Below are positions 26,734 to 35,753 of a DNA stretch of 64,000 nt, one piece after another. The notes below the pieces were generated by a model, which saw only the letters and a list, made by a program, of their open reading frames with translations, did not search any database and was not told the DNA's origin. A program made the position numbers and the translations under genes. The stretch is from Starkeya sp. ORNL1 (lineage in GTDB: Bacteria > Pseudomonadota > Alphaproteobacteria > Rhizobiales > Xanthobacteraceae): positions 3,100,001-3,164,000 of the forward strand of contig NZ_CP048834.1 in the NCBI RefSeq assembly GCF_012971745.1. Reading direction: 5' to 3'. Numbering within the stretch: position 1 is the stretch's first letter; each line of letters begins with the position of its first letter.

Positions 26734-27444
26734 TTAACTTCTGCCAGGCGACAGCGGCTTCTCGATCCACGCCATGAGATGTGTTCGCAGCAGCGGCTGG
26801 CTGTTGAAGATTGGGTAGAGCAAGGGGCTGAGCCGGCACAGCAGACGCGCAAGTGGCGGCGCCAGCGTGACGCGCCGGGAGCTAATGCGAGCCGACGGGA
26901 AGACCCGTTGAATTCGCTTCAGCGGAACGCCTCGTACGTCAGGATTGCGAGGGTTGTTGAACGCGAAATCGTACCAGAGAACGGCGCCCCCAGGCTTGAG
27001 CCAGCTCCACATTATCGCGGCAAGTTCCTGCTGGAACTGATCATCGAGAATCGAGGAGAACACCGTGAACTGCAGCACCAGATCCTGGCTGGCTTCCTCG
27101 ATCGCGGCTGCTCGTCCATCGCCGGCGGAGAGTTTGACCGCGGGAGGGAGTTTTCGGCGGGCCTGCTCGACATGCTGCGGCAGAAGGTCAATCCCGGTGA
27201 GGTGTTCCGGCGAGAAGCCGAGCTGGAGCAATTCGGCGAGGACGTTTCCTTCCCCGCAACCGATCTCGGCGGCGCGCCGGTTGCTCAGATCGCTCCAGCC
27301 TCCGGATCGCAGCAGGTCCTGCATCGCGCAGCGGCGCTCCTTGAGCAACAGCCTCATTGCGGGCTGGCTCATTTCGTAGCGCGTCCCGTCTTTGCGGCGG
27401 GCGTAGCGCTGCCTGATCGCGTCGAGCTCCTCGTTTCCGGACAT
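26734..27444 (-). CDS. Class I SAM-dependent methyltransferase
   Basis: A 236-residue methyltransferase. Motif I is AAEIGCGEGNVLAEL (about 57-71), followed by LTGIDLLPQHVEQAR with the ribose-binding Asp, LSAGDGRAA, and ILDDQFQQELAAIMWSWLKPGGAVLWYDF. ATG at 27444 is chosen for the GAGAGG ribosome-binding site; longer frames lack support. An FNR-type box lies 121 bp upstream. It lies among glycosyltransferases and probably O-methylates a sugar of the EPS or its primer; the target is unknown. Confidence 0.85.
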   Translation of the reverse strand: MSGNEELDAIRQRYARRKDGTRYEMSQPAMRLLLKERRCAMQDLLRSGGWSDLSNRRAAEIGCGEGNVLAELLQLGFSPEHLTGIDLLPQHVEQARRKLPPAVKLSAGDGRAAAIEEASQDLVLQFTVFSSILDDQFQQELAAIMWSWLKPGGAVLWYDFAFNNPRNPDVRGVPLKRIQRVFPSARISSRRVTLAPPLARLLCRLSPLLYPIFNSQPLLRTHLMAWIEKPLSPGRS

Positions 27445-27564
27445 CAGCGTCCTCTCAAGGTGGAAACTGCACCGCCCCCGCGTCGCGTGTCGGTCAGTGA
27501 GACGGCTTCCTGGAGCGCAGCAGCCCCTACGCTCCTTGTCAGTAGATCGCAAAAGGGAAGCCGT

Positions 27565-27580
27565 CTTGACCGATGTCAAG
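27565..27580. promoter_or_regulatory. FNR/FixK-type box 1
   Basis: CTTGAC-CGAT-GTCAAG is a perfect 6+6 inverted repeat with the 4-bp spacer of the FNR family consensus TTGAT-N4-ATCAA. It is centred about 128 bp upstream of the methyltransferase start. Member of a family of seven such sites in the EPS locus. Confidence 0.75.
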
Positions 27581-27612
27581 ACCGCGAGCGGCATTCACGA
27601 CCCTGGCTTGAC

Positions 27613-27661
27613 CATGCGCCCCCTGAGGACGTCGTCCGAACCATCCGCAAATGCCGCACAT
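27613..27661 (-). pseudogene. asnB 5' remnant (16 codons)
   Basis: The first 16 codons of an asnB copy (MCGICGWFGRRPQ...) followed by an abrupt end. It is nearly identical to the start of the intact gene at 21410, and the upstream 177 bp (27662-27838) match 21411-21588. The flanking repeat precedes an intact GT4 gene, mirroring the first copy, where asnB is intact and the GT4 broken. Confidence 0.85.
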
Positions 27662-27838
27662 CGGTGATTGCCTTTATATTTCCTGAGACGCGCCACGCGG
27701 GCCGATCGTCTGCACCTCTCAGTCTGGCGATCAGGCAGCCTCGATCGGGCAAGCAGGCGTCATGGACGAAGATGTGGATATGACGCGCGTCAACTCTGCG
27801 GCGCGGAATCCCGTCAGTTTGGGTGCCGACGCGCGCAA
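27613..27838. repeat. Direct repeat (copy 2 of 2): asnB 5' end and upstream region
   Basis: Second copy of the 226-bp segment at 21362-21588, in the same orientation. Short open frames through it are conserved only as well as the DNA as a whole, so I read it as regulatory DNA. Confidence 0.85.
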
Positions 27839-27903
27839 TCATGCCAAACGGGGCATCGAACCCCGTCTGAGCACGCATTTGCGAGCCAGGAGCAGTCCGG
27901 ATC

Positions 27904-29169
27904 ATGCCCGAAGCCACGATTGCGTCCAGAGCTCCGGCCAGCCGAGCGACCGCCATGCGCAACTCCTCTGCGTCCGCGGAAACCGAGGGCGAATTCAAGT
28001 CCACCGATCGACGGATACGATGGTGCTTCTATTCGCCCGGCCACCGCTCCGTGAGAGTGTTAGGCGGCGATACGCGCATGTCGGGCGGCGCGGAGGCGCA
28101 AGTGGCTCATCTCGCGGCCGCCATGGCGCGGCTCGGACACGAGGTGAGCCTGATCTATGGCGATGGAGAGGGGCGCTCGCCGCCAACGACCATTGCAGGC
28201 GTTCTCTGTCTCGACGCCGCGCCCTCATGGCGCAGGCCTTCGAGCACGGCCCGGCTGTGGCGGGCATTGAAGGCCGTTTCGCCAACCGTTCTCTATGCGC
28301 GCCTGCCCGACGACTTTCTCTGGATGGTTGGGCTGATGAGCCGGCTCCGCAGCCAAACGCGCTTCGTGTACGCCCTCGCGCATGACGATCACTGCAAGCC
28401 CTGGTCCACCTACAGGCATCGACCTTGGCTTCATAATCCACTCTATGCGCTCGGGCTGCACAACGCGGATGCGATCGCGATCCAGCATGAGGGGCAACGG
28501 ACCCGGCTGTCGCATCGGCTACGAGGGCGAACCTTCCCTGTGCCGAACCTCCTGAGGTCGTTCGCTTCCCGGCCTCGACCCCTGGAGGACGCCCAGATCG
28601 ACGCCCTCTGGGTTGCGCAGATCCGCCCCGAGAAGCGCATCGATCGGTTCCTCGACCTCGCCGCATCGTGCCCGGATCTCCGTTTCAGCGTCGTTGGCGG
28701 CCTGGATCCGACCTTGCCCAGCGCGACGCGGTCGGATCTCGAACGCAAGATGTGCTCGCTGAGCAACGTCGACTTCCTGGGCCCGAGGCAAGCCACTGAA
28801 ATCATTGCGCTCCTCGAGGGCAGCAAGGTTCTGGTCAATACGTCCGACGCAGAAGGCTTTCCCAACACGATGCTGGAGGCTTGGAGCGTCGGCGTTCCGG
28901 TTTTGTCTTTCTCGGTTGACCCCGGACACGTGATCGAAACGCAGGGGTTGGGACGGGTCAGCAGGACGGCCGCGGGTTTGCTGAGCGATCTGCACGTGCT
29001 CACGAAGAACGGCATCCTGAACCGCGAAATGGGCGAACGCGCACTGGATTATGTGCGGCGCCGCCACAACGCGCCGACGGTCTGCGATATGCTGGAATCG
29101 GCAGCTCTAGGCCGGCCGGTGAGCGTCCCCCTCGACGGAGCCGCTCATTTGCAGGACGCAATGCCATGA
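27904..29169 (+). CDS. GT4-family glycosyltransferase
   Basis: A 421-residue retaining glycosyltransferase of GT-B fold. The acceptor domain opens with IRWCFYSPGHRSVRVLGGD and GGAEAQVAHLAAAMARLGHEVSLIYG; the donor domain has VAQIRPEKRIDRFLDLA and the E-x7-E-type motif in VLVNTSDAEGFPNTMLEAWSVGVPVLSF. ATG at 27904 has AGGAG 11 nt upstream; ATG at 27955 is possible. It heads an operon of overlapping genes to 32.9 kb. It is the intact counterpart of the truncated gene at 21604. Confidence 0.88.
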   Translation: MPEATIASRAPASRATAMRNSSASAETEGEFKSTDRRIRWCFYSPGHRSVRVLGGDTRMSGGAEAQVAHLAAAMARLGHEVSLIYGDGEGRSPPTTIAGVLCLDAAPSWRRPSSTARLWRALKAVSPTVLYARLPDDFLWMVGLMSRLRSQTRFVYALAHDDHCKPWSTYRHRPWLHNPLYALGLHNADAIAIQHEGQRTRLSHRLRGRTFPVPNLLRSFASRPRPLEDAQIDALWVAQIRPEKRIDRFLDLAASCPDLRFSVVGGLDPTLPSATRSDLERKMCSLSNVDFLGPRQATEIIALLEGSKVLVNTSDAEGFPNTMLEAWSVGVPVLSFSVDPGHVIETQGLGRVSRTAAGLLSDLHVLTKNGILNREMGERALDYVRRRHNAPTVCDMLESAALGRPVSVPLDGAAHLQDAMP

Positions 29170-29405
29170 GCGCCAGGACCTTGGCGGCGCGGGGCGCGAT
29201 GTTCGGCACTCTCGCAGCCGGGATTTTGTTGGCAGTCGTCATCGCCGCGTTCCTCCATCTCATGGAGCCGCGAGCGCATCTGTCGCTCGCCTCATTCGCG
29301 GCCGTGATCGCCCTCGCTTATGGCGCGTTCGCCTACTTCATCTTCATGACAAAGGCCGATCGCGAGCTGGTGTCGAGCGTCCTTGCGAGGAGGAACGCGT
29401 CATGA
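29166..29405 (+). CDS. Small membrane protein, two predicted spans
   Basis: A 79-residue protein with two hydrophobic segments (MFGTLAAGILLAVVIAAFLHLM at about 12-33 and ASFAAVIALAYGAFAYFIFM at about 42-61) separated by a short polar loop, and a basic C-terminus. I do not recognise a family. It overlaps both flanking glycosyltransferase genes by ATGA junctions, so it is certainly translated with them. It might anchor a peripheral glycosyltransferase at the membrane; that is a guess from context. Confidence 0.75.
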   Translation: MSARTLAARGAMFGTLAAGILLAVVIAAFLHLMEPRAHLSLASFAAVIALAYGAFAYFIFMTKADRELVSSVLARRNAS

Positions 29406-30628
29406 GTCCCGACCCGAGGACCCGAGTTCCGGGCCACGCCGCGCCGGTGCGACGCTTCCAGCTGCCGACATTGCGGGGCATAGCAATGCCGAGCGCGGCG
29501 GATATGCATTGCGAAAGCTCCGAGGGCCGGCCCGAGCCGGTCGCAGTGCTGATCGGCCAGCTGTCGCAAGGCGGCAGCGAACGCCAGCTCTTCATGTTTC
29601 TGACCCATTGCGATCGCACGCGCTGGGCTCCGGTTGTCTACGTGTCGGGCGAGCTCGGGTTCTGGGAAGAGCATATCCGCGCCCTCGGCATCCCGGTACG
29701 GCTCCTCACGGGTGGCCGGTTCGCGAAGATGCGCCAGCTTCGTGCGGCCTGTGCAGCTCAGGGCACGAGGTACTTCTTCTCGTGGTCGTCCTACACGAAC
29801 CCGTTCGGCCTGGCCCTTCTGGGCATGGGCGTTTGGCGCATCGGCTCCTTCCGGAACGCTCTGTTCGCCGATCTGCCCGCTCGCCTCAGGCCAGCTTGGG
29901 CCTGGGCGAGCCTTTCGGCGATATCCCTCGCCGTTTGCAACTCCAAGGAAACCTACGACGAGATCGCGCTGAGAAAAGCCGCGCGTCCCAAGCCGGTTTA
30001 CATTCCCAACGGCGTCGAGGCACCAGCGACCAATCAGATCGCCGTCTGGCGCGCGGCGTGGCGCGCGCGGCTCGGCATTGGAGATGACGTGGTCCTCGTG
30101 GTGGGCGTTGGCCGCCTCGTGAAGCAGAAGCGGTTCGATCGATTCATCGAGGTTATCGAGAGGGCGCGCAAGGAATTCCCCGTGGAGGCTGTTGTCGCTG
30201 GCAAAGATTTTGGCTGCCTTCGGGACCTTGAGCGCCAAGTCGCTCAGTCGAACTTGAATGAGGTGGTTCGATTCATCGGAGCGATCCCCGACGCCCGGGA
30301 ACTGATTTCTGCCGCGGACATCCTCTTGCTGTCATCCGACCACGAAGGCATGCCCAATGTTGTGCTGGAGGCCATGTCGGCGGGCGTGCCGACCGTCGTC
30401 ACCCGGGTTAACGCTGTGGCCGATCTGATCGAGCACGGAGAAACTGGCTTCATTGCAGATCACGACGCAGACGATCTCGCGCGGCATGTGGTTCGTCTGG
30501 CCACGCACTGCGGGCTTCGTCGCCACGTCGGCGAACGCGCACGTTCCGCCGTCATGCTCCGGTACGGTTCCCGCGCCATCGCCCATCAGCTTTGGGCGTT
30601 GTGCGGCGCTAGAGACACTGGGGCTTAA
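29402..30628 (+). CDS. GT4-family glycosyltransferase
   Basis: A 408-residue GT-B enzyme. VAVLIGQLSQGGSERQLFMFL is the characteristic N-terminal GGSE motif; VVLVVGVGRLVKQKRFDRFIEVIERA opens the donor domain, and LLLSSDHEGMPNVVLEAMSAGVPTVVTRV is the donor-binding E-x7-E motif. The first about 45 residues before the fold are unusual and the true start may be internal (Met 29 or 35). Acts on the cytoplasmic face to extend the lipid-linked unit. Confidence 0.87.
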   Translation: MSPDPRTRVPGHAAPVRRFQLPTLRGIAMPSAADMHCESSEGRPEPVAVLIGQLSQGGSERQLFMFLTHCDRTRWAPVVYVSGELGFWEEHIRALGIPVRLLTGGRFAKMRQLRAACAAQGTRYFFSWSSYTNPFGLALLGMGVWRIGSFRNALFADLPARLRPAWAWASLSAISLAVCNSKETYDEIALRKAARPKPVYIPNGVEAPATNQIAVWRAAWRARLGIGDDVVLVVGVGRLVKQKRFDRFIEVIERARKEFPVEAVVAGKDFGCLRDLERQVAQSNLNEVVRFIGAIPDARELISAADILLLSSDHEGMPNVVLEAMSAGVPTVVTRVNAVADLIEHGETGFIADHDADDLARHVVRLATHCGLRRHVGERARSAVMLRYGSRAIAHQLWALCGARDTGA

Positions 30629-30632
30629 CGAG

Positions 30633-31808
30633 ATGAGACTCGCCATCTTCGTTGATCAAGTGTTTTGGCTTGATGGCTCTCGGCTCTCCACCGACGAGTC
30701 CTACATCCTGTTTCCCGCCAGCTTCAAAGAGTTCGTCGATGAAATCGTCTTTATCGGCCGGCTCTCGCCAGCCGCCGGGCGAGCTCCTTATCCTCTGGAG
30801 GGAGGAAGATTTTCCCTATTCGCCATGCCGTTCTACAAAAATCTCTATCAGCTCTGGCGCAATGACCCCCGTGTATACTGGGAAATAGCGAAAGCTGCCC
30901 GCCAGCAAGCAAAGACCTGGGATGCGCTCCTGGTCTGCGGACCCCATCCGATCGGACACATCATCGCCCGGGCATGCATCGCGCTCGGCGTTCCCGTGTT
31001 GCCGATCGTGCGCCAGAACTTCATCGAACAGATGAGTGCTCATCGGGGCGTCAAGCGCCTAGCAGCCCTGGCGGCGGCCCGGATCCTGGAATGGGATTTT
31101 AGGCGCATCGCTCGCGACCGGACGGTATTCACGGTCGGCAAGGAGATGGCCGCCGAGTATGCCCCGTTGAGCGGCCGGGTTCACAACCACTTCCCGTGTC
31201 TGGTGGACAGCGCCCAGTTCGAGGTCTTCTCGAAGATGTCGGCAGGCTCCGATCCCACGCGTCTTATTAAGGTCTGCCGGCTGGCCCCCGAGAAGGGACA
31301 CAAGTATCTCTTCGCAGCGCTCGTCGAGCTGAACCAGCGCGGTCTGCGGTGTCACGTCGATATCGTCGGCACGGGGCCCATCGAGCAGGAATTGCGAGCG
31401 ATCCTCGCAAAACTCGGAATAACCGAGCAGGTCACATTTCACGGCTATGTTCCCTATGGCCCGTCCTTGTTCGATTTGTACCAAAAGGCAGGCGCCCTCG
31501 TTTTGTCGTCGACAACCGAGGGATTCCCTCAGGTCATCAATGAATCGCTCTCCATTGGGCTTCCGACGATCGCGACCAGAGTGGGAGGGATACCCTCCTT
31601 TCTGACGCACGGCGAAACCGCGCTCTTGGTTCCGCCCCGTGATCCATCGGCCCTCGCCAGCGCGATCGAAAGCTTCGTTCGCGATGCCGAATTGCGAGAG
31701 CGGCTCAGGAATCGTGGGCGCGCTCTGATGCGCGACAATACGCTCGAAGCCAATCGCGACCGAATCTTGGAGGGCGTCCGTGAGGAAATCGCTCGGCACA
31801 AAGCATAG
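30633..31808 (+). CDS. GT4-family glycosyltransferase
   Basis: A 391-residue GT-B enzyme starting MRLAIFVDQVFWLDGSRLSTDESYILFP. The donor domain begins LIKVCRLAPEKGHKYLFAALVEL and has FHGYVPYGPSLFDLYQKAGALVLSSTTEGFPQVINESLSIGLPTIATRVGGIP. The start at 30633 lies 4 bp after the previous stop; a longer frame inside the upstream gene is rejected. It overlaps the next gene by 29 bp. Substrates are unknown. Confidence 0.88.
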   Translation: MRLAIFVDQVFWLDGSRLSTDESYILFPASFKEFVDEIVFIGRLSPAAGRAPYPLEGGRFSLFAMPFYKNLYQLWRNDPRVYWEIAKAARQQAKTWDALLVCGPHPIGHIIARACIALGVPVLPIVRQNFIEQMSAHRGVKRLAALAAARILEWDFRRIARDRTVFTVGKEMAAEYAPLSGRVHNHFPCLVDSAQFEVFSKMSAGSDPTRLIKVCRLAPEKGHKYLFAALVELNQRGLRCHVDIVGTGPIEQELRAILAKLGITEQVTFHGYVPYGPSLFDLYQKAGALVLSSTTEGFPQVINESLSIGLPTIATRVGGIPSFLTHGETALLVPPRDPSALASAIESFVRDAELRERLRNRGRALMRDNTLEANRDRILEGVREEIARHKA

Positions 31809-32895
31809 CTATCGGTCAGCCCTCCAGGACTATCCCGGCGGGATCGTTCCGGCCCGCCCGACGGTTAGCCTGGTGGTTCCGACCCACAATGAAGCCTCGG
31901 GGCTGGAGCAACTCGTCAGCGACATCATCGCCCAGGATTACGATCGGATCGTCGAGATCTTCTTCGTCGATGGTTGCTCGATAGACGGAACGTACGAGAC
32001 CTTGTTCGCCCTGGGCGGTCGGAATCGGACGTTCCGCGTCTTGCGCAATAGTAAGGGGCAGACTGCAGCGGGCATCAATCTGGCCTTCGGCCAGGCGACC
32101 GGCGATGTGGTGATACGCCTCGACGCTCATGCCCGCTTCGAGCCTGACGTGGTTTGCAAGAGCGTGGAAAGCCTCTTGCGAACGGGGGCTGCGGGCGTGG
32201 GCGCGATCGCGCGTCCGGCCGAGAGTCGGACGCTCGTCGGTCGCGCCATCGTGAGTGCGCATAGAAGCCCGTTCGGGATCGGGGTTGCGAAGTTTCGCAA
32301 GGAGGGGGCCGAGGGCTGGACGGATACGGTCTGGAACGGTTGTTATTGGAGGCACGTCGTCGATCGGGTCGGGCCTCTGCGCGAAGATCTTCACCGGGCC
32401 GAAGACAATGATTTCAACGCCCGTGTTCGCGGCCTCGGCTACGGGCTCTATCTGTCTCCCGACATTCGCGCCCTCTATCAGCCACGGCATACGTTAGGGG
32501 GCTTGTGGCGACAGTATTTCGCCAATGGCGTGGGGGTCGCGCGGGCAGCCCTCAACAGCTCGGGAGCGGTGACGATGCGACACTTCGCGCCGCTCGGTCT
32601 GGTCCTGCTTGTGGGCCTGCCGGCATTGCTTTCGTTGGTTTCTCCGCCGGCGCTGCTCGTCGCAGAGACAGCCCTGCTCGGCTACGGGGCCGTCCTGCTC
32701 CTGTCCGTGCTGATTGCAGGGCGCAAAGAGCCGGCCCGTCACCTCGCGCTCCTTCCAGCGGTGCTGGCGACGCTCCATCTCAGCTATGGATTGGGGACGA
32801 GCTGGGGGTTCGTTCGGGGCGCGTTCGACCGAATGAGCCCGGGCAAGGGCACCCGCATCCCTGCAGGACAATCGCGTGAACGAGCGGGTCTGTAG
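31780..32895 (+). CDS. GT2-family glycosyltransferase, ExoA-like, with membrane C-terminus
   Basis: A 371-residue protein with an inverting GT-A domain: VSLVVPTHNEASGLEQLVSDI, FFVDGCSIDG, and VVIRLDAHARFEPD carrying the metal-binding DxD-like Asp, with AEDNDFNARVRGLGY as the catalytic ED region. Two to three C-terminal hydrophobic segments (LGLVLLVGLPALLSLVS onward) match ExoA-type succinoglycan glycosyltransferases. GTG start at 31780 overlaps the upstream gene, indicating coupling. Last gene of the operon from 27.9 kb. Confidence 0.87.
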   Translation: MRKSLGTKHSYRSALQDYPGGIVPARPTVSLVVPTHNEASGLEQLVSDIIAQDYDRIVEIFFVDGCSIDGTYETLFALGGRNRTFRVLRNSKGQTAAGINLAFGQATGDVVIRLDAHARFEPDVVCKSVESLLRTGAAGVGAIARPAESRTLVGRAIVSAHRSPFGIGVAKFRKEGAEGWTDTVWNGCYWRHVVDRVGPLREDLHRAEDNDFNARVRGLGYGLYLSPDIRALYQPRHTLGGLWRQYFANGVGVARAALNSSGAVTMRHFAPLGLVLLVGLPALLSLVSPPALLVAETALLGYGAVLLLSVLIAGRKEPARHLALLPAVLATLHLSYGLGTSWGFVRGAFDRMSPGKGTRIPAGQSRERAGL

Positions 32896-32954
32896 CGCGA
32901 CCGCGGCTGTTCGGCCCCCGACGAGCTCTGGCCGGCGGGACCGCGCCGGACCTT

Positions 32955-32970
32955 GTTGACGAGCGTCAAG
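32955..32970. promoter_or_regulatory. FNR/FixK-type box 2
   Basis: GTTGAC-GAGC-GTCAAG, centred about 72 bp before the beta-helix protein ATG. A class II activator position (-41.5) would put transcription start near 33004. Confidence 0.7.
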
Positions 32971-33034
32971 AGCCCCACCCGTCGGACATGCGACTGGCTG
33001 TCGGTGTGACAGGCAAGAACTTGGAGGCCCCAGC

Positions 33035-34405
33035 ATGAAGCGCCGCTACGTGCTATCGCGTCGTTCACTTATCCGAAGCGTGGGTACGGGACTACTGGCC
33101 TCCAGTGGTTTGGAGGCGTGCTCTGCCGTGAGCGCCAACGGTCGTGACAAGACATCCCACTACGTCGCGCCGACCGGTGACGACGTTGCTGGTGATGGAT
33201 CGATCGAGTCGCCTTGGGCGACCTTGCAAAGGGCCTATTCGGCCGCGCGGGCCGGTGCCACGATCCTCCTGCGCGGCGGGACCTACGATCTCACCGGCCC
33301 GTCCGGCATCCATCTCACCGGCCACTCCGGGACATCCAAAAATCCCATCACGATCCGGAACCACGCCGCCGAAGTCGTCGTCCTGAATGGTTCCGGCCTG
33401 GCCTCGGCCAGGGATAGCTTCAGCAGCCCGACCAATGCGGGTGGCTACGTAATATCGCTCTACAACGTGTCCAACATCATCATCAGAGGCCTGGACATCC
33501 GCAATGGACCCATGGGGGGCGTCATCCTCAATGGGGGACGCTCGCTCGCTGAAGGGTCGCACAGCAATATTTTTCAGGACCTCACAATCCATGGCAATGG
33601 CTGGAATGGATCGGAGGGCAAGGGCTTTTCGCTGTTCGGCTACGCGACCGACAATCTGCTGGTGAATTGCGATAGTTACTTCAACGCCGATCTCGCGCAG
33701 ACCAACGCGGACGGATATCAGATCAGCCCTTGGAGCCCGGCTTCGACGGGCAACGCCCTGAGAGGCTGCCGTGCCTGGCAGAACTCCGACGACGGCTTCG
33801 ATCTGTTCAACGTGAACGACAATACCCTGCCCTCGCCCGTCGTGCTGAGCCGCTGTTGGGCGTGGAGGAACGGCTTCCTTGCTGATGGATCGCAGGGCAA
33901 GGGCGAAGGGAACGGCTTCAAGCTGGGCGGTCAACGGCAAGCGGCCAAGGGCAACACCAGCGGAACCTCCGGCGGGCATACCGTGACCGACTGCTACGCC
34001 TGGAGCAACGTTCTGAACGGCTTCACGGATAATTCCGCGACGATCGCCAACTCGGTCGTAAACTGCACCGCCTACGACAATTGCCGCAGCACGGACGAGA
34101 ACGGACGCCCGTCGGAGACCTGGACATACGATTTCTACTTTCCGACGCCGGCAGGACACGTGCTGACGGGCAACGTCGCGTTTCAACCGGCTGGCCGAGA
34201 GGCGTGGGTTGCGGCCGAGAATACCGACCGAAACAACTCCTGGACGCAATCGCCTCCCGTGTCCTCGGCAAGCTTCGTCTCGCTCGCCGACGCTGCTGCG
34301 ACGGGTCGACGGATGGCGGACGGATCCTTGCCCGAAACGGCGTTTCTCCGGTTGGCCGCCGGGTCAAACCTGCGGAAGACGGGACCAGGCGCGGCTCCAT
34401 TGTAG
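33035..34405 (+). CDS. Exported parallel beta-helix protein, polysaccharide-lyase-like (Tat/lipoprotein candidate)
   Basis: A 456-residue protein. The N-terminus has a twin-arginine motif (SRRSLIR) and a hydrophobic stretch ending in the lipobox-like LEAC, so it is probably exported, perhaps as a lipoprotein. The body shows right-handed beta-helix repeats rich in Asn and Gly (NIIIRGLDIRNGPMGGVIL, GNALRGCRAWQNSDDGFDLF, GNGFKLGGQRQ), as in PL9-type pectate/exopolysaccharide lyases. It is a close relative of the RTX protein at 54069, which uses another route out. Likely role: trimming or degrading the EPS in the periplasm or at the surface. Confidence 0.82.
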   Translation: MKRRYVLSRRSLIRSVGTGLLASSGLEACSAVSANGRDKTSHYVAPTGDDVAGDGSIESPWATLQRAYSAARAGATILLRGGTYDLTGPSGIHLTGHSGTSKNPITIRNHAAEVVVLNGSGLASARDSFSSPTNAGGYVISLYNVSNIIIRGLDIRNGPMGGVILNGGRSLAEGSHSNIFQDLTIHGNGWNGSEGKGFSLFGYATDNLLVNCDSYFNADLAQTNADGYQISPWSPASTGNALRGCRAWQNSDDGFDLFNVNDNTLPSPVVLSRCWAWRNGFLADGSQGKGEGNGFKLGGQRQAAKGNTSGTSGGHTVTDCYAWSNVLNGFTDNSATIANSVVNCTAYDNCRSTDENGRPSETWTYDFYFPTPAGHVLTGNVAFQPAGREAWVAAENTDRNNSWTQSPPVSSASFVSLADAAATGRRMADGSLPETAFLRLAAGSNLRKTGPGAAPL

Positions 34406-34490
34406 TCGTCCGTGACGATCGGTGATCAGGCGCGCTGACGCGACATGGTTGGAGAGTTTGTGCCGGCGAGCTTAGTCCGGCTGAGGAGCG

Positions 34491-35519
34491 TCAAGTTTCC
34501 GTCCGTTCGGAGACGAGCGCGGAAACTTCTGCATAAAGGGTTTCGGCCGTCGCGGCGGGACTGAATGCGCGCGCCCGGACCCTGCCCTGCTCCGCCATGT
34601 AGTTCACTGCGGCTCGGTTCTCAGGATCGAGAATCCTGCCAATCGCCATTACGTATTCCTTTACCGTCCCATCTACGACAAGCGCGTTTTCACCGTCGCT
34701 CGCGTAATCGCGCACCCCGAGGGTGCCTACCACAATCGTAGGCTTGCCCATGTACATACTGTTCAAAAGCGTTTGCTGTCCGATCGATCGGCGCATTCCA
34801 CGCCGCAGTGGCACAATGACGGCACGCGCTGTCCGCATCAGACGGATGAACTCGGCATGCGATGTCCGGGTTCGCTTTGAAAGCACAAGCTCCACGTTTG
34901 ACGGAAGCGGGGTCGGGCTGGTCCACGCGGTCGCAAGCACAAAACGGGTTTGCGGAAAGCATCGAGCTGCTTCGACGAGCGGCAAATAATCCCGCCCGCT
35001 GTCCCCGCCTGCGAAAATATGCCCGCTGGTGGGCGCTTCCTCCCCCGCGAGCTCTTTGTCGGTGACGTGGTGGTAACAGAGGCACACACCGATCTTGCTG
35101 GCGCTAACCCCCCACAGACCCGCGAGGAGATCGCGGTCGTCCGCGGACCACACGACGTAACGGTCTATGCCGCGGTCGGCGAGACGGACGACAACCTTCT
35201 GGATGAACCGCCGCAGCCCGCGGGCGGGCTCCCAGATGTCGCCCCCGATAACGACCGGCGGGCGGTGACGCTTCCCGATCAGGCCGAGAAGAATGCAGGC
35301 GATCAAGTCGGGGTGAATCCGACCGGACGAGCCGTTGAGCAGCAACGCGGAGTACTTTCGTGAAGCTTTCAAGATCTCCCAAGTCGTCATCACCTCTTTC
35401 CAGAGCGGGGAGCGCGGGAGCGCGCGATCGAGTGTGCGGACACGCTCGCCCCAATCATGGAACCGCAGAGTCGAGGCAATCACGGGCGATACTTGCACGG
35501 CGAGGCCTTCAAAAGACAT
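34491..35519 (-). CDS. GT4-like glycosyltransferase, paralogue of the 39.05-kb gene
   Basis: A 342-residue protein. SGHIFAGGDSGRDYLPLVEAARCFPQTRFVLATAW opens the donor domain; RTRTSHAEFIRLMRTARAVIVPLRRGMRRSIGQQTLLNSMYMGKPTIV is the donor-binding part. The protein at 39054-40136 shares these segments almost word for word. The acceptor domain is shortened compared with typical GT4 enzymes. ATG at 35519 is chosen from alignment of the two; the open frame to 35951 is mostly antisense. An FNR-type box lies 78 bp upstream. Confidence 0.8.
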   Translation of the reverse strand: MSFEGLAVQVSPVIASTLRFHDWGERVRTLDRALPRSPLWKEVMTTWEILKASRKYSALLLNGSSGRIHPDLIACILLGLIGKRHRPPVVIGGDIWEPARGLRRFIQKVVVRLADRGIDRYVVWSADDRDLLAGLWGVSASKIGVCLCYHHVTDKELAGEEAPTSGHIFAGGDSGRDYLPLVEAARCFPQTRFVLATAWTSPTPLPSNVELVLSKRTRTSHAEFIRLMRTARAVIVPLRRGMRRSIGQQTLLNSMYMGKPTIVVGTLGVRDYASDGENALVVDGTVKEYVMAIGRILDPENRAAVNYMAEQGRVRARAFSPAATAETLYAEVSALVSERTET

Positions 35520-35596
35520 GGTCGCGGACTTCGGAAATCTATCACTATTTGGCGGCCGCAACTTGCAGAACATATCCCAGTAACGTGGGAGAAACA

Positions 35597-35612
35597 TTTG
35601 ACACCCGTCAAG
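35597..35612. promoter_or_regulatory. FNR/FixK-type box 3 (divergent gap)
   Basis: TTTGAC-ACCC-GTCAAG between the divergent glycosyltransferase (minus) and nucleotidyltransferase (plus) genes. It is centred about 85 bp from the minus-strand start and 150 bp from the plus-strand start, so it may serve either or both. Confidence 0.7.
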
Positions 35613-35753
35613 TCGGAACGCTCCGATCGCTGCGAAGCAGATCGAGTTCTCACTTCCGCAAATTTCATAATTGCCGGGGTTTGCAGGGCGCCCCTTACGG
35701 CGGTTAGGGCTTCCGGTTGGAGAACCCACCCGACCGCGAAGGAATGATCTACC

